Shown here: positions 1 to 8,783 of the stretch, piece by piece | Layout: each line of letters begins with the position of its first letter | How positions within the stretch are numbered: position 1 is the first letter of the stretch | NCBI RefSeq assembly: GCF_000336775.1 | Contig: NZ_AOLJ01000027.1 | Location: 90,565 to 129,778 of the forward strand | Direction: 5' to 3' | Source of the DNA: Haloferax gibbonsii ATCC 33959 | GTDB taxonomy: Archaea; Halobacteriota; Halobacteria; Halobacteriales; Haloferacaceae | DNA length: 39,214 nt | Program-made: the position numbers and the translations under genes | The notes under the pieces: generated by a model | Database searches by the model: none | The model's input: only the letters and a program-made list of their open reading frames with translations | What the model was told of the DNA's origin: nothing

Positions 1-239
1 GGGACGACTGAACGCTAACTACACAGTTTTCATCGACTGGCTGTTTCAGGCGAGAATATATCTGAAGAATAGGATTTCAACAGAGCCCGTATTTCTTATA
101 CTCTCAATTACCTCATTGTCCCGCAGAGACAACGAGGATTAGTAAAATAGTGCTCAAAGAGCGCCATCAGATTATATATCTTATATCGCTATATAAAATG
201 TCATCCGCGCCGTAGGGCACAGTTTCGGAGTTTGGGTTC

Positions 240-410
240 TGTTGCGTGCCTTATTTTCACGCCAACTGAATTTGATTAGGCTCTCACCTTGCAGTTTTCG
301 AATTTAGCACGGTGAGAGAACTTGAAAAGATTTTCTGAGTAACATAAAATCAGAACCGGCAGACTGCTCCTATTTCACCGTTGTTGTGCTTGAATAGAAG
401 GCACGCAACA
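240..410. repeat. MITE-like element with nested inverted repeats
   Basis: The ends form an inverted repeat: TGTTGCGTGCCTT at 240-252 is the exact reverse complement of 398-410. Extending inward over about 20 bp, roughly 18 positions pair. Inside it lies a second perfect 8-bp pair, CTCTCACC (281-288) and GGTGAGAG (311-318). The interior is A/T-rich and codes for nothing. A short non-coding element with terminal inverted repeats is the usual form of a miniature transposable element, but I see no clear target duplication and no related full element in the window, so this is a candidate only. Confidence 0.4.
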
Positions 411-578
411 CTTCCATCCTCCGAGGTTGTGCGTAGGTACGGTCACCGAATGTATGCCTGTCTGTGTTTGCAATTCTTCTCGATTGTTTCCACATTCTCT
501 GAAAACAGCCAATTTCAACGCGAAGGTGTAGTTGAACGGCGCTGTATGAGTTGACTGTCGTTGTAGGTGTGAATACGC

Positions 579-601
579 TTATTATCAATCGATGAATCGA
601 T
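579..601 (+). promoter_or_regulatory. Putative promoter of the HAD gene with ATCGAT repeat
   Basis: A TATA-like TTATTATC at about 580-586 lies about 28 nt before the ATG at 612, the spacing of a leaderless haloarchaeal promoter. Between the two is ATCGAT-GA-ATCGAT (588-601), two copies of a self-complementary hexamer. This position would suit a repressor site, but nothing else supports that. Confidence 0.4.
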
Positions 602-611
602 ACGATAACGC

Positions 612-1874
612 ATGGACCAGTACGACCAGCTCCATCAGTTGTATAGAGACATCGATACCGCCTCGCTCCGGGAACACCGTGATTATCTCGAAGTGTTCCC
701 GCCTGTCGACTCGAAGGTCGCTCTTGACCACTGGCAGGAGGCGAAAGACACGTTTGATTCAAAGCTTGACCGAGCGATTGCGACGCACTCACACAATCAG
801 AACCTCGCTGAAGTGGCCACAATCGCCACCCGGGACCAGGCCTTCGTCGCTCTAGACCTGTACAAGAAGTATGGACGGTCAGTGAACGTGCTGATTCTGG
901 ACGTCGACGAAACGTTGCGATCGGCAGGCAAGACAGACAACGAGATTCCCCGAGATACCCTCCGACTTCTTCGGACGTTCTACGAGGAGGGTATTCCGAT
1001 CGTCATCTGTACCGGTCAAACGCTCGAGAACGTCAAAGGATTCCTCATCCAAAGCTTGGGGAACGAAATCGTCCATTCGGGAGATGTGAGCATCGTTTAC
1101 GAAGCGGGGACCGCTGTCTTCACGCCTGGCCATGGGGCCCAGACTAAACGTCTGCTGTATCATAATCTCGGTGCCGAGACCCTAGGTATTTTCGACGAGA
1201 TTCGGACACGAGTTCTCAAGGATGCCCCCGAAGAAATTCGTCGGGGATGCCACCTACAAGGCAACGAGTTCAACGTCACGCTCAAGCCCAACTTCGAAAC
1301 AGGTACTGATAGTGCCGAAGCGGTCATCGACCAAAGTCTCGTTCACCTCTTAGCGTTGTTAGGAGAAGCAGTCTCAGCCGACCCAGATAGTGCGGAATGG
1401 GCAAAGGCCCACTACGCCGCACTCGATCCAGAAATCGAGAGAGTGCTGAAAGACCAAGATGCATTCCCATCGTGCGAAGTGGAAGATATTCCCGACGATA
1501 TCGGAAATCAACTGAATCAGATCGACGTTGCCTACTACCACGCAGACGCTGCCGAGGTAGGATCTCTCGAATTAAACAAGGTGGCGGGCGTGAAGGCCGC
1601 ACTTGAGGTTCTTGGTGTCCACGACCCATTTGCGTTGGTTATGGGAGACAGTAAGACCGACTTACGTGTGATGAAGTGGGCCGAAGCACACGACGCAGGT
1701 ATTAGCGCTGCCCCTACTCACGCGTCTGAAGCAGTCGTTGATTATGTTCGGGATATTGACGAACTTCTGTATGGTCCCGGTGACAGTGGTGCAGTCCTCC
1801 GAACGGTATACGCACTCAATCAGTTGGCGACTGTTGTAGACGGAGTCCAACAACCCATGCCCGAGAATTCGTAG
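612..1874 (+). CDS. HAD-superfamily hydrolase (probable sugar-phosphate phosphatase)
   Basis: This 420-residue protein is a haloacid dehalogenase-type hydrolase. Motif I is DVDET at residues 97-101 (nucleophile Asp97, acid/base Asp99), motif II is the Thr of ICTGQ, the motif III Lys is probably in NKVAGVK, and motif IV is GDSKTD at 345-350. These fit a Mg-dependent phosphatase of the Cof type. About 95 N-terminal residues precede the HAD core and match nothing I recognise. There is no signal or membrane segment, so it should be cytoplasmic. The ATG at 612 has a TATA-like box about 28 nt upstream. The substrate is unknown. Lying at the edge of a fructan locus, a sugar phosphate is a reasonable guess, but no residue proves it. 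Confidence 0.85.
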   Translation: MDQYDQLHQLYRDIDTASLREHRDYLEVFPPVDSKVALDHWQEAKDTFDSKLDRAIATHSHNQNLAEVATIATRDQAFVALDLYKKYGRSVNVLILDVDETLRSAGKTDNEIPRDTLRLLRTFYEEGIPIVICTGQTLENVKGFLIQSLGNEIVHSGDVSIVYEAGTAVFTPGHGAQTKRLLYHNLGAETLGIFDEIRTRVLKDAPEEIRRGCHLQGNEFNVTLKPNFETGTDSAEAVIDQSLVHLLALLGEAVSADPDSAEWAKAHYAALDPEIERVLKDQDAFPSCEVEDIPDDIGNQLNQIDVAYYHADAAEVGSLELNKVAGVKAALEVLGVHDPFALVMGDSKTDLRVMKWAEAHDAGISAAPTHASEAVVDYVRDIDELLYGPGDSGAVLRTVYALNQLATVVDGVQQPMPENS

Positions 1875-1935
1875 TTACCGGCACCTGATGTGGTATCTCC
1901 CGATGGTGTTAGTGCTTTGAAATGCGATAAAAACA

Positions 1936-2394
1936 CTACTGCAGGTCAACCGTGACGCGTCCATCAAACGAAAGGATGAGCGATTGGACGAAATCACCGA
2001 AGAGTGCCTTGCCTGTCGGTGAGCGCTTACTTCCGGTAGTAAAGACATGGTCACAGTCGTTCTCGTTCGCAGCTTGGATAGCTGCAGACGAACGGTCTGT
2101 GTCGTCGACCACCGAGCAGACACGCTCGTACTCAACGTCGATATCATCGAGTGCCTCGTTTGCAACTTCTTCCAGGAACACGGTCGCACCTTCAAGGGCG
2201 GTATCTGCACCATAAGAAGTGTTTTCCACTTCTCCAATTCGTTCGAGCGTCGAGACTGTGCGTTCGAGTTCATCTCTCGAAACCATCACGAAGAGATATA
2301 GCGTGGCTTCTTCGGCTACTACGAATGAAGCGGCTTCACGGACGAGTTCTTTGCTGTCGATAGTATCCTCTACGACAACGAGCGCATTTTCCAT
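1936..2394 (-). CDS. Universal stress protein (UspA family)
   Basis: A 152-residue single-domain Usp protein. The C-terminal part carries the family's nucleotide-binding signature, here GSKRSPTGKALFGD, followed by a hydrophobic strand (GRVTVDL). The N-terminus NALVVVEDT is the first strand of the Usp fold. Such proteins bind ATP or remain nucleotide-free dimers that modulate stress responses. It converges with the HAD gene (62 bp between ends) and is divergent from the TrmB-fusion gene. A TATA-like stretch on the minus strand (CTTATC, about 29 nt before the ATG) suggests a leaderless transcript. No specific link to fructan metabolism is visible. Confidence 0.85.
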   Translation of the reverse strand: MENALVVVEDTIDSKELVREAASFVVAEEATLYLFVMVSRDELERTVSTLERIGEVENTSYGADTALEGATVFLEEVANEALDDIDVEYERVCSVVDDTDRSSAAIQAANENDCDHVFTTGSKRSPTGKALFGDFVQSLILSFDGRVTVDLQ

Positions 2395-2523
2395 ACACCT
2401 AGTCGATTCACAACCATGATAAGCGTTTATTCGCCCGAAAGATAGTGATATGGCCCTTCAATCGACGATTCACAGCAACCGTTGCAACACCCACGACGAT
2501 ATGGTTACACGAGATGAGTAGTA

Positions 2524-2544
2524 TCTCACCCTAGTGGTGTGAGA
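2524..2544. promoter_or_regulatory. Imperfect palindrome before the first TrmB-fusion gene
   Basis: TCTCAC and GTGAGA arms flank nine bases centred on CTAG, giving a 21-bp imperfect dyad. It sits just upstream of and touching an A/T stretch (GAATTTT, about 2545-2550) that could be the TATA box for a start at 2571. The arm spacing and CAC...GTG core recall binding sites described for archaeal TrmB-like regulators, so autoregulation is possible. Confidence 0.4.
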
Positions 2545-2570
2545 ATTTTCCCGCGTCTGGTGAATTCATC

Positions 2571-4859
2571 ATGCGGTTTGCCACAAAAGACTATGCCGTG
2601 GGGGTAAGAAGTGTTGATATGAGCGATCCGGGAAAGATGGATGAGCCTGCCATCAGGGAGTCTCTGCAGCGGAACGTAGACATGTCGGAGTACGAATCAT
2701 TCGTCTACCTTTCACTTGTTAGAAATGGCAAGCAGTCAATGAAAGAAATAGCAGAGACGAGTGGTGTTCCGAAACAGAGAGTGTATGACATTGTCGACAC
2801 ACTCCGCAGTGAGGGATTCATCGAACTCGACGACAGTTATCCGAAGAAGGCGTACGCAGTCGAACCCAACAAGACACTCGGACCAATCCAAACGCAGATC
2901 AGACGTGTGCAAGACCGGCTTGACGAACTCCACAAAACAGTCTCTGACATCGAGAGCGGCGTGGCACAGTTCAAGAACATTTCCACGATCGAAAAATACG
3001 TGTCAGAGCTGTTTGCAACAGCTGAGAACACGGTTTTTTTACTGGCATCACCGGATCGATTGCGCCAGTTCGAAGATGATTTATTGGCTATGGACGATGT
3101 CCAGGTCCGAGTAGTCGTCTCGGATGTTAATCCAGAGACGCTTGATACCGGTTCAATCTTCAGGAGTGGCCAGATTGAACAGGTGACGAATCACATCCGT
3201 GGAACCTCACGGAGCGAGCCGTTCGTCCTCACCATCGACCGGAATAGCGGATTTTTTTGGCCAAAGCCACCTGTATCTGGGAGCGGTGAGCAAGAAGGAT
3301 TCTACGTAACCGACTCTGAACTCGCGTTTCTTTTCGATCGGTTCCTCTCTGATTCCATCTGGCCATTGGCTACACCGATTACGTCTGAAGCTGACGAAAG
3401 TACACCGTCACTTCCGACGCAGTACTTTCGACTCAGAGACTGTCTCGCTGACCTGCAGATGCTCGCAAAAGACGTTCCACTCGAATCACTCGCGGTCACA
3501 TTCGATGGCTACGATAATCTCTCCGGAGACCAAGTCACTAAGACTGGCGTTCTCGCTGGATTCACGTATTCCGAGTATGATGACGTCGCCTACGTAGAAC
3601 TAGACGTCGAGGTCGGTGATGACGGTGATACCAAGCGCGTGACTGTGGGTGACTGGAAATCCGAAAGTGAGGACTTCAAAGCGCATCAGATCTCTCTCGA
3701 AGAGAGAGACGATCGGACTATCAAAGCTCTCCGGGAGGAGACAGCAGCATCTTTTCAGGCGTGTTTAGAAGAACTCCCCGAGCAACTCTCTCCGGCTAAT
3801 GTCGTCGTTGGCTTCGATGGATACACTGACCACATACGTACGCTCGTGGGTGAGCGTAAAAGCCAACGGATGTACGATGAGATCGGTGAATTCGACACCG
3901 TTCGTGAGATGTTCACCCGCGCGGCGCTCTCTGACCGAACGCTCCAGTTCGAGTGGGTGGAGAGTGAGAGAGTCCCCGGCGGCCACACAGCGCATGCAGG
4001 TCGCACCATGGAGTCTATTGGGTACGACGTCCAACTCATCGGCTACTTTGGCCAACCGGTCAGAGATGAGTTCTCTGAGACGTTTACTGACGCCAACCTA
4101 CTGAGCCTCGGGCAACCAACCTCTACTGAATACCTCCAGTTTGGTGATGGAAAGGTTCTGTTCACAGATTCTCGAACCCACAGAGCACTCAATTGGGAAA
4201 CTCTCTGTGAGTACGTCCCGCTCGATGATATGGTCGAGTACCTCGAAGGGACGGACGTTGTAAGCATTGGTGGATGGGCGTTGTTCCCACAGATATCGAC
4301 GATTTGGGAGGGCTTCCGTGAGCAAGTGTATCCACAGCTCTCGAATCCGCCGACGGATTTCCTCATTCCAATTTCCAGTGTCGACCATCTCCGAGAGACG
4401 ACACTTCGTTCGGATATCGATTCACTGAGCGCTCTCAACGACGTTGCAGATGTGACTGTCGTAGCGACTCGAGACGATGCAGAGCATCTCGGTGCGGTAT
4501 TCCTCGACGAGACTGACACTCGTCGTCAGCGAGCACTCCCACCTATGGCTGCTGAGCTCCGTCGCACACTCGACGTCTCACGCGTTGCTATCACAACGAC
4601 CCGCGAGTCTGTCCTCGCTGCTGGGGGCGACCCGCACAAGATTCTCTTACCGCGTACTGCGCAACCTGCAGAAGAGGGGACTGTTGAGGACCACTTTACC
4701 GCAGGGTTCGCTATCGGATTGACCGAAGAACTCACCGAGAAGAGTTCGTTAGCACTCGCAACCGCCTTGAGTGGGTACTACAAACAACATCAATCGGTTC
4801 CAGATGTGGAAGAACTCCGCTCGTATCTGTCTGCGCACGACGACCTCACCACACTCTAA
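2571..4859 (+). CDS. TrmB-family regulator fused to a PfkB/ribokinase-like domain
   Basis: A 762-residue fusion. Residues about 35-100 form a TrmB winged helix (MKEIAETSGVPKQRVYDIVD...). A coiled linker and the TrmB sensor region follow to about 260. Residues about 285-385 form the beta-rich TrmB C-terminal domain (VTFDGYDNLSG...VTVGDW). From about 405 to the end the protein resembles a PfkB/ribokinase fold: VVVGFDGYTD strand, GGHTAHAGRTMESIGYDV (compare GGN.A..A..LA.LG), and DHFTAGFAIGL, which aligns with GAGDAFTAGF. The catalytic-type Asp is kept (D707) but the anion-hole glycines are not, so it may sense rather than phosphorylate sugar. ATG 2571 suits the promoter geometry; ATG 2619 gives a more typical TrmB N-terminus. 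The paralogue is at 28379-30619. Confidence 0.85.
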   Translation: MRFATKDYAVGVRSVDMSDPGKMDEPAIRESLQRNVDMSEYESFVYLSLVRNGKQSMKEIAETSGVPKQRVYDIVDTLRSEGFIELDDSYPKKAYAVEPNKTLGPIQTQIRRVQDRLDELHKTVSDIESGVAQFKNISTIEKYVSELFATAENTVFLLASPDRLRQFEDDLLAMDDVQVRVVVSDVNPETLDTGSIFRSGQIEQVTNHIRGTSRSEPFVLTIDRNSGFFWPKPPVSGSGEQEGFYVTDSELAFLFDRFLSDSIWPLATPITSEADESTPSLPTQYFRLRDCLADLQMLAKDVPLESLAVTFDGYDNLSGDQVTKTGVLAGFTYSEYDDVAYVELDVEVGDDGDTKRVTVGDWKSESEDFKAHQISLEERDDRTIKALREETAASFQACLEELPEQLSPANVVVGFDGYTDHIRTLVGERKSQRMYDEIGEFDTVREMFTRAALSDRTLQFEWVESERVPGGHTAHAGRTMESIGYDVQLIGYFGQPVRDEFSETFTDANLLSLGQPTSTEYLQFGDGKVLFTDSRTHRALNWETLCEYVPLDDMVEYLEGTDVVSIGGWALFPQISTIWEGFREQVYPQLSNPPTDFLIPISSVDHLRETTLRSDIDSLSALNDVADVTVVATRDDAEHLGAVFLDETDTRRQRALPPMAAELRRTLDVSRVAITTTRESVLAAGGDPHKILLPRTAQPAEEGTVEDHFTAGFAIGLTEELTEKSSLALATALSGYYKQHQSVPDVEELRSYLSAHDDLTTL

Positions 4860-4923
4860 GAATCAATTACGATTTGAACGGTTGTTTTCCTCTATCTTTC
4901 CAGGAGTACGTGGAGTTCACACG

Positions 4924-5193
4924 TTATCGATTCGAGATGAACAGGCCTGCCCACAGCACAGCCACCAAGACGCCGCAGATAGCGAGGACAAGTGCTACAG
5001 CTGCTAGCAAGCCAGATATCTGATGTGCAAGTACCGTGGATTCGTTCAGCGGTCCGGCCAGTATATCGACGGCATATCCTAAAAACAGGATGCCGAGAAC
5101 GGACCCAATAAAATACAGAACTGGGGTATACTCTGAGAGAGCGGACAACGCTCTGGAATCTGTGTTGCTGTCGAGTGACTCGGTAGTTGCCAT
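4924..5193 (-). CDS. Small two-helix membrane protein, unknown function
   Basis: An 89-residue protein with two clear hydrophobic helices, about residues 24-46 (VLYFIGSVLGILFLGYAVDIL) split by a short loop from about 58-84 (ISGLLAAVALVLAICGVLVAV). It matches no family I recognise. It lies between the convergent end of the TrmB-fusion gene and the divergent fructokinase gene. A TATA-like AATTTAATG on the minus strand, about 33 nt before the ATG, supports its own promoter. The composition is that of a real membrane protein, but a role in sugar metabolism cannot be inferred. Confidence 0.65.
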   Translation of the reverse strand: MATTESLDSNTDSRALSALSEYTPVLYFIGSVLGILFLGYAVDILAGPLNESTVLAHQISGLLAAVALVLAICGVLVAVLWAGLFISNR

Positions 5194-5325
5194 GTATGTG
5201 AATAACTGTGTGGCCTCATACTACATTAAATTGCCCACTGATTAGCAGTCCCCGTACTAAATGGTCTGATGGAAAATCACGCCAACTCCTATGGTTTCAA
5301 CTCCCCCCGCACTGTTGGGTGAATC

Positions 5326-6279
5326 ATGACCGATGTACTCGTGGCTGGGGAGACGATAATTGACTTTCTCCCTACAGAGACCGGAGAATTGGCGCATGTC
5401 GAAGAATTCACTCGTTGTGCGGGCGGTGCTCCTGCAAACGTTGCTGTTGCACTATCACACTTAGAGGAGACACCACTGTTCTGGACTCGGCTTGGTAGTG
5501 GTCCGTTCGGCGACTTCCTCGCTGAGACGCTCGAGTCAGTGGGACTTCCGATGGACTTCGTCGAACGAGATGAAAACGCCAAGACCGGTCTAGCGTTCGT
5601 CAATCTTGGCGAAGACGCAGAACGCGAGTTTACGTTCTACCACAGTAATTCCGCTGAGACGCGGTTTCAACCTGGGACAGTAGAGGACGAGACACTAGAC
5701 TCGATATCGTGGGTTCACTTCGATGGGCTCTCACTCGATGCAGAACCCAGCCGTGACGCGATTTTTGACCTCGCACGGAGAGCTTCAGAGTCCGGCTCTA
5801 CGGTCTCGTTTGACCCGAATGCGCGTCCAGAGCGGTGGACTGAGTTCGATTATGCAGACTCCATGTATCAAGCGTTCGAGTACGCCGACGTAGTGAAGGC
5901 AACGCCCGAGGATATGGCAGAGATGGATGTCGACGGTGACGCAGACGAACTCGCGGAGCACATTCTCGAACACGGGCCTCATACTGCTTTGATTACACTC
6001 GGTAGCGAGGGTTCGTTTGCATCGACGACTGACTTGGCACGATGGACTGACAGCGGTACGTCGGTGAGCCACGGTGGGTTCGAGGTCGACCAGGTGGACA
6101 CGACGGGTGCAGGTGACGCCTTCACTGCAGGCTGTATTGCCGCACTCGTCGAAGGACAGGGGCTCGAAGAAGCGCTTAGTTTCGCAAACGCCGTCGCAGC
6201 GAGGGCAACGACCGCTCATGGGGCAATGGAAGCACTCCCTGACAGAGATGCCGTCGCAGCACTCCAGCGAGACCGGTAA
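5326..6279 (+). CDS. PfkB-family fructokinase
   Basis: A 317-residue cytoplasmic sugar kinase, the usual length for the ribokinase/PfkB family. The N-terminal signature GGAPANVAVAL (about residues 33-43) and the C-terminal DTTGAGDAFTAG (258-269, catalytic base Asp264) are intact. The N-terminal VAGETIIDFLP and GGAPAN are typical of bacterial and archaeal fructokinases. In this locus it should phosphorylate the fructose released by the GH32 enzymes. The sequence does not settle whether the product is fructose 6-phosphate or 1-phosphate. GGTGA about 5 nt before the ATG is a plausible ribosome binding site. It converges with the Opp-type transporter block; the 221 bp between them hold nothing recognisable. 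Confidence 0.88.
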   Translation: MTDVLVAGETIIDFLPTETGELAHVEEFTRCAGGAPANVAVALSHLEETPLFWTRLGSGPFGDFLAETLESVGLPMDFVERDENAKTGLAFVNLGEDAEREFTFYHSNSAETRFQPGTVEDETLDSISWVHFDGLSLDAEPSRDAIFDLARRASESGSTVSFDPNARPERWTEFDYADSMYQAFEYADVVKATPEDMAEMDVDGDADELAEHILEHGPHTALITLGSEGSFASTTDLARWTDSGTSVSHGGFEVDQVDTTGAGDAFTAGCIAALVEGQGLEEALSFANAVAARATTAHGAMEALPDRDAVAALQRDR

Positions 6280-6500
6280 CGTTTACGCAGTTAGTTGCGA
6301 CGAAGTCGGTCCAATCATGGTACGTCAGCAATGACGACCACGTTGGCTCAATCGGTGTCTCGTGCCGGACCACCGATACCCCCGAACTACCGCGTGAAAT
6401 TAAAATCGGGTGAGCACAAACACACTCCGCCCTGAGAAAGAGCGCAGCGCATCTGTTTCGCTAGGTTTTGGATGACCCGAAACGGAACCGGACGGTGTCG

Positions 6501-8738
6501 TTAGTCGTCTGCTGTTTGGCTACCGGACCCCGTATCGGTCTCGGGACGTGCTGCCGGCGGGAGGTCGGGACCGAAGATGTCGGTCTCGAGGTCGACTTCC
6601 TCGACTGGCTCGCTGTCCCAGTACGGATGGTCACCATCCTGCTCACGGAAACACGCGACTGAGTGGCCGTCTACATTGCTCGCCTCGAGCGACGGCGCTT
6701 CCTTCGTACACTGCTCACGAGCCTTCGGACAGCGCGTCTGGAACGGGCACCCGCTCGGTGGGTCGACCGGGTCGGGGATGTCGATGCCCCGGATCGGCGG
6801 CTCCTCGACGTCTTCGTCTGGGTCGACATCGGTCGTCGACCACCGTAGGACCTTCGTGTAGGGGTGTTTCGGGTTGTCAATCATCTCCTCCGCTGGACCG
6901 ATTTCGACGATATTCCCGAGGTACATGACACCGATACGTCCGTCGGTCTTTCCTGCGAGGTAGCGAGCGTTCTCCAGGTTGTGCGAGATGAACAGGTACG
7001 AGGTGTTGAACCGGTCCTGCAGTTCGAGCATCAGGTCCATCATCTCCACACGCAGCGAGACGTCTAGCGCCGACACAGCTTCGTCAGCGAAGATGAGGTC
7101 GGGGTTCATGAACAGCGCCCGGATGAGAGCCACCCGCTGCTTCTCGCCACCGGAGAGCTGGTGAGGGTACCGCTCGGCGTAGTCCTTCGCCGGCGTCAAC
7201 CCGACGTACTCCAGCATCCCCAGGATGCGCTCGCGACGGTCTTTGAACGAGAGGTCAGACTGTGCCTGCTTGAGCGGCTCTGCGAGTGCCTTTGCAACAC
7301 TCATGTTCGGGTTCAACGAACTCCCGGGGTCTTGGTGGATAAGCTGGAGTGACTGACGTATCTCATTGAAAGAGACGTCTCCGCTCCCCCCGTCTCTGGT
7401 CTCCCAGACGTCCTGTCCCCGATAGTCAAGCGAACCGTCGGTTGGCCGTTGGATACCAATCGCCGTCTTTCCGAGCGTACTCTTCCCACAGCCAGACTCA
7501 CCGATGAGGGCAACAACGTCGTTCTCGTAGATGTCAAGGTCGATGTCGTTGACCGCGTACACCGTCTCGGATTCGCCACGAAGTTGCGAGAGGAACCCAC
7601 CCTTGTTTTCGAAGTGGACGTCGACATCGTCGAGGGTGACGACTGGTTCTGCCGACTGCTTCCCTTGAACCGCGAAGTCGGAGGTAGGGACGTCGTCGTG
7701 TATCGCCATCGGAATTTCTTCACGTGCTCGCTCCCAGTGGAAACAGGCTGTCTCGTGGTCATCGCCCGCCTGCTCGAACGGCGGGTCGGTCGAGTGACAC
7801 TTGCTGGTGGCGAGCGAACAGCGTGAGGCGTACTGGCAGCCAGTGTGGTCGTTTACTGGGTCAGGACTGGACCCCTCAATCGGTTTCATCTCGTCGAGCG
7901 GCGTGTTCAGATTCGGCACCGCATTGAGCAAGTCTCGTGTGTACGGGTGAGCGGGGTTCTCGAGCATCTGGTCCGCGGGGCCGATCTCGGCTAACTCGAA
8001 GGCGTACATAACACCGATACGGTCTGCCAGTCCAGCAACGAGTGGCAGGTCGTGCGTGATGAAAACGACCGTTAGCCCGTACTCCTCTTGAAGTTCGGCG
8101 AGGAGTCCGAGGATCGACCGCTGCATGAGCAGGTCGAGTGCCGCCGTTGGCTCGTCCATCACGAGGACGCGAGGCTTCAACACGAGCGAGAGCGCGATGA
8201 GTGCTCGCTGTTGCATCCCACCAGAGAGTTCGTGTGGGTACGACTTCAGCACTCGTTCGGGGTCAAGGTGGAGCTTTGTGAGGAGCTCTCGTGCGTGCGC
8301 CATCCCCTCACTGAGGCTGTGGTCGTGAGCCTTGATCGTCTCAGTGAAGTGGTCCTTGATTTTCTGTGTGGGGTTGAACGAACTCATCGCCCCCTGGAAC
8401 ACCATCGAGACCTCTTTCCAGCGGTACTTCTCCATCGTCTCCCTGTCTGCGTTCGCAAGGTCAACTGGCTGACCGTCTTCCGGGTGGTAGATGATTTCCC
8501 CCGAGAGGTTTCCGGGTTCGACGACAGCGTTCAGCATCGAGTCGGCAAACATTGACTTTCCGCTTCCAGATTCGCCGACGATGCCGAGGATTTCGTTTCG
8601 TTTCACGTCTACCGACACGTCGTTGAGGACCCGTGAGGTCCCCCGGTCCATGTCGAACGTGACCGATGCGTTCCGTATCTCGAGGATCGTCTCCTCGTTC
8701 ATGTCCGATTCTCTCTCGTGCTGGATTGTTTTACTCAT
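6501..8738 (-). CDS. Fused double ATPase of an Opp/Dpp-type ABC importer
   Basis: A 745-residue fusion of the two ATPases (DppD-like then DppF-like) that are normally separate. Each half has Walker A (GESGSGKS, GESGCGKS), the signature (LSGGMQQRA, LSGGEKQRV) and Walker B (VLVMDEPTAALD, LIFADEAVSALD). Each half ends in the oligopeptide-type C-terminal Cys motif (GCQYASRCS, GCPFQTRCP), a hallmark of the Opp/Dpp family. It powers import through the two permeases encoded just upstream. The ATG at 8738 is favoured because GGAGGT lies about 7 nt before it. It is the last gene of the minus-strand block. The encoded neighbours, including GH32, point to oligosaccharides rather than peptides as cargo. 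Confidence 0.92.
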   Translation of the reverse strand: MSKTIQHERESDMNEETILEIRNASVTFDMDRGTSRVLNDVSVDVKRNEILGIVGESGSGKSMFADSMLNAVVEPGNLSGEIIYHPEDGQPVDLANADRETMEKYRWKEVSMVFQGAMSSFNPTQKIKDHFTETIKAHDHSLSEGMAHARELLTKLHLDPERVLKSYPHELSGGMQQRALIALSLVLKPRVLVMDEPTAALDLLMQRSILGLLAELQEEYGLTVVFITHDLPLVAGLADRIGVMYAFELAEIGPADQMLENPAHPYTRDLLNAVPNLNTPLDEMKPIEGSSPDPVNDHTGCQYASRCSLATSKCHSTDPPFEQAGDDHETACFHWERAREEIPMAIHDDVPTSDFAVQGKQSAEPVVTLDDVDVHFENKGGFLSQLRGESETVYAVNDIDLDIYENDVVALIGESGCGKSTLGKTAIGIQRPTDGSLDYRGQDVWETRDGGSGDVSFNEIRQSLQLIHQDPGSSLNPNMSVAKALAEPLKQAQSDLSFKDRRERILGMLEYVGLTPAKDYAERYPHQLSGGEKQRVALIRALFMNPDLIFADEAVSALDVSLRVEMMDLMLELQDRFNTSYLFISHNLENARYLAGKTDGRIGVMYLGNIVEIGPAEEMIDNPKHPYTKVLRWSTTDVDPDEDVEEPPIRGIDIPDPVDPPSGCPFQTRCPKAREQCTKEAPSLEASNVDGHSVACFREQDGDHPYWDSEPVEEVDLETDIFGPDLPPAARPETDTGSGSQTADD

Positions 8739-8783
8739 GACTTACCTCCGAAGTCGCTAGCTGCCTGTGAACGGTCTCGCCCG

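Larger units (their letters stand above)
1..611. other. Gene-free left flank
   Basis: This stretch is A/T-rich, especially around 170-200, and has no convincing coding region; the open frame on the minus strand over 370-822 mostly overlaps the HAD gene and matches no family I know. It holds a possible miniature element at 240-410 and the promoter of the HAD gene at its right end, both listed separately. I see nothing recognisable in 1-239 or 411-570. Confidence 0.5.
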
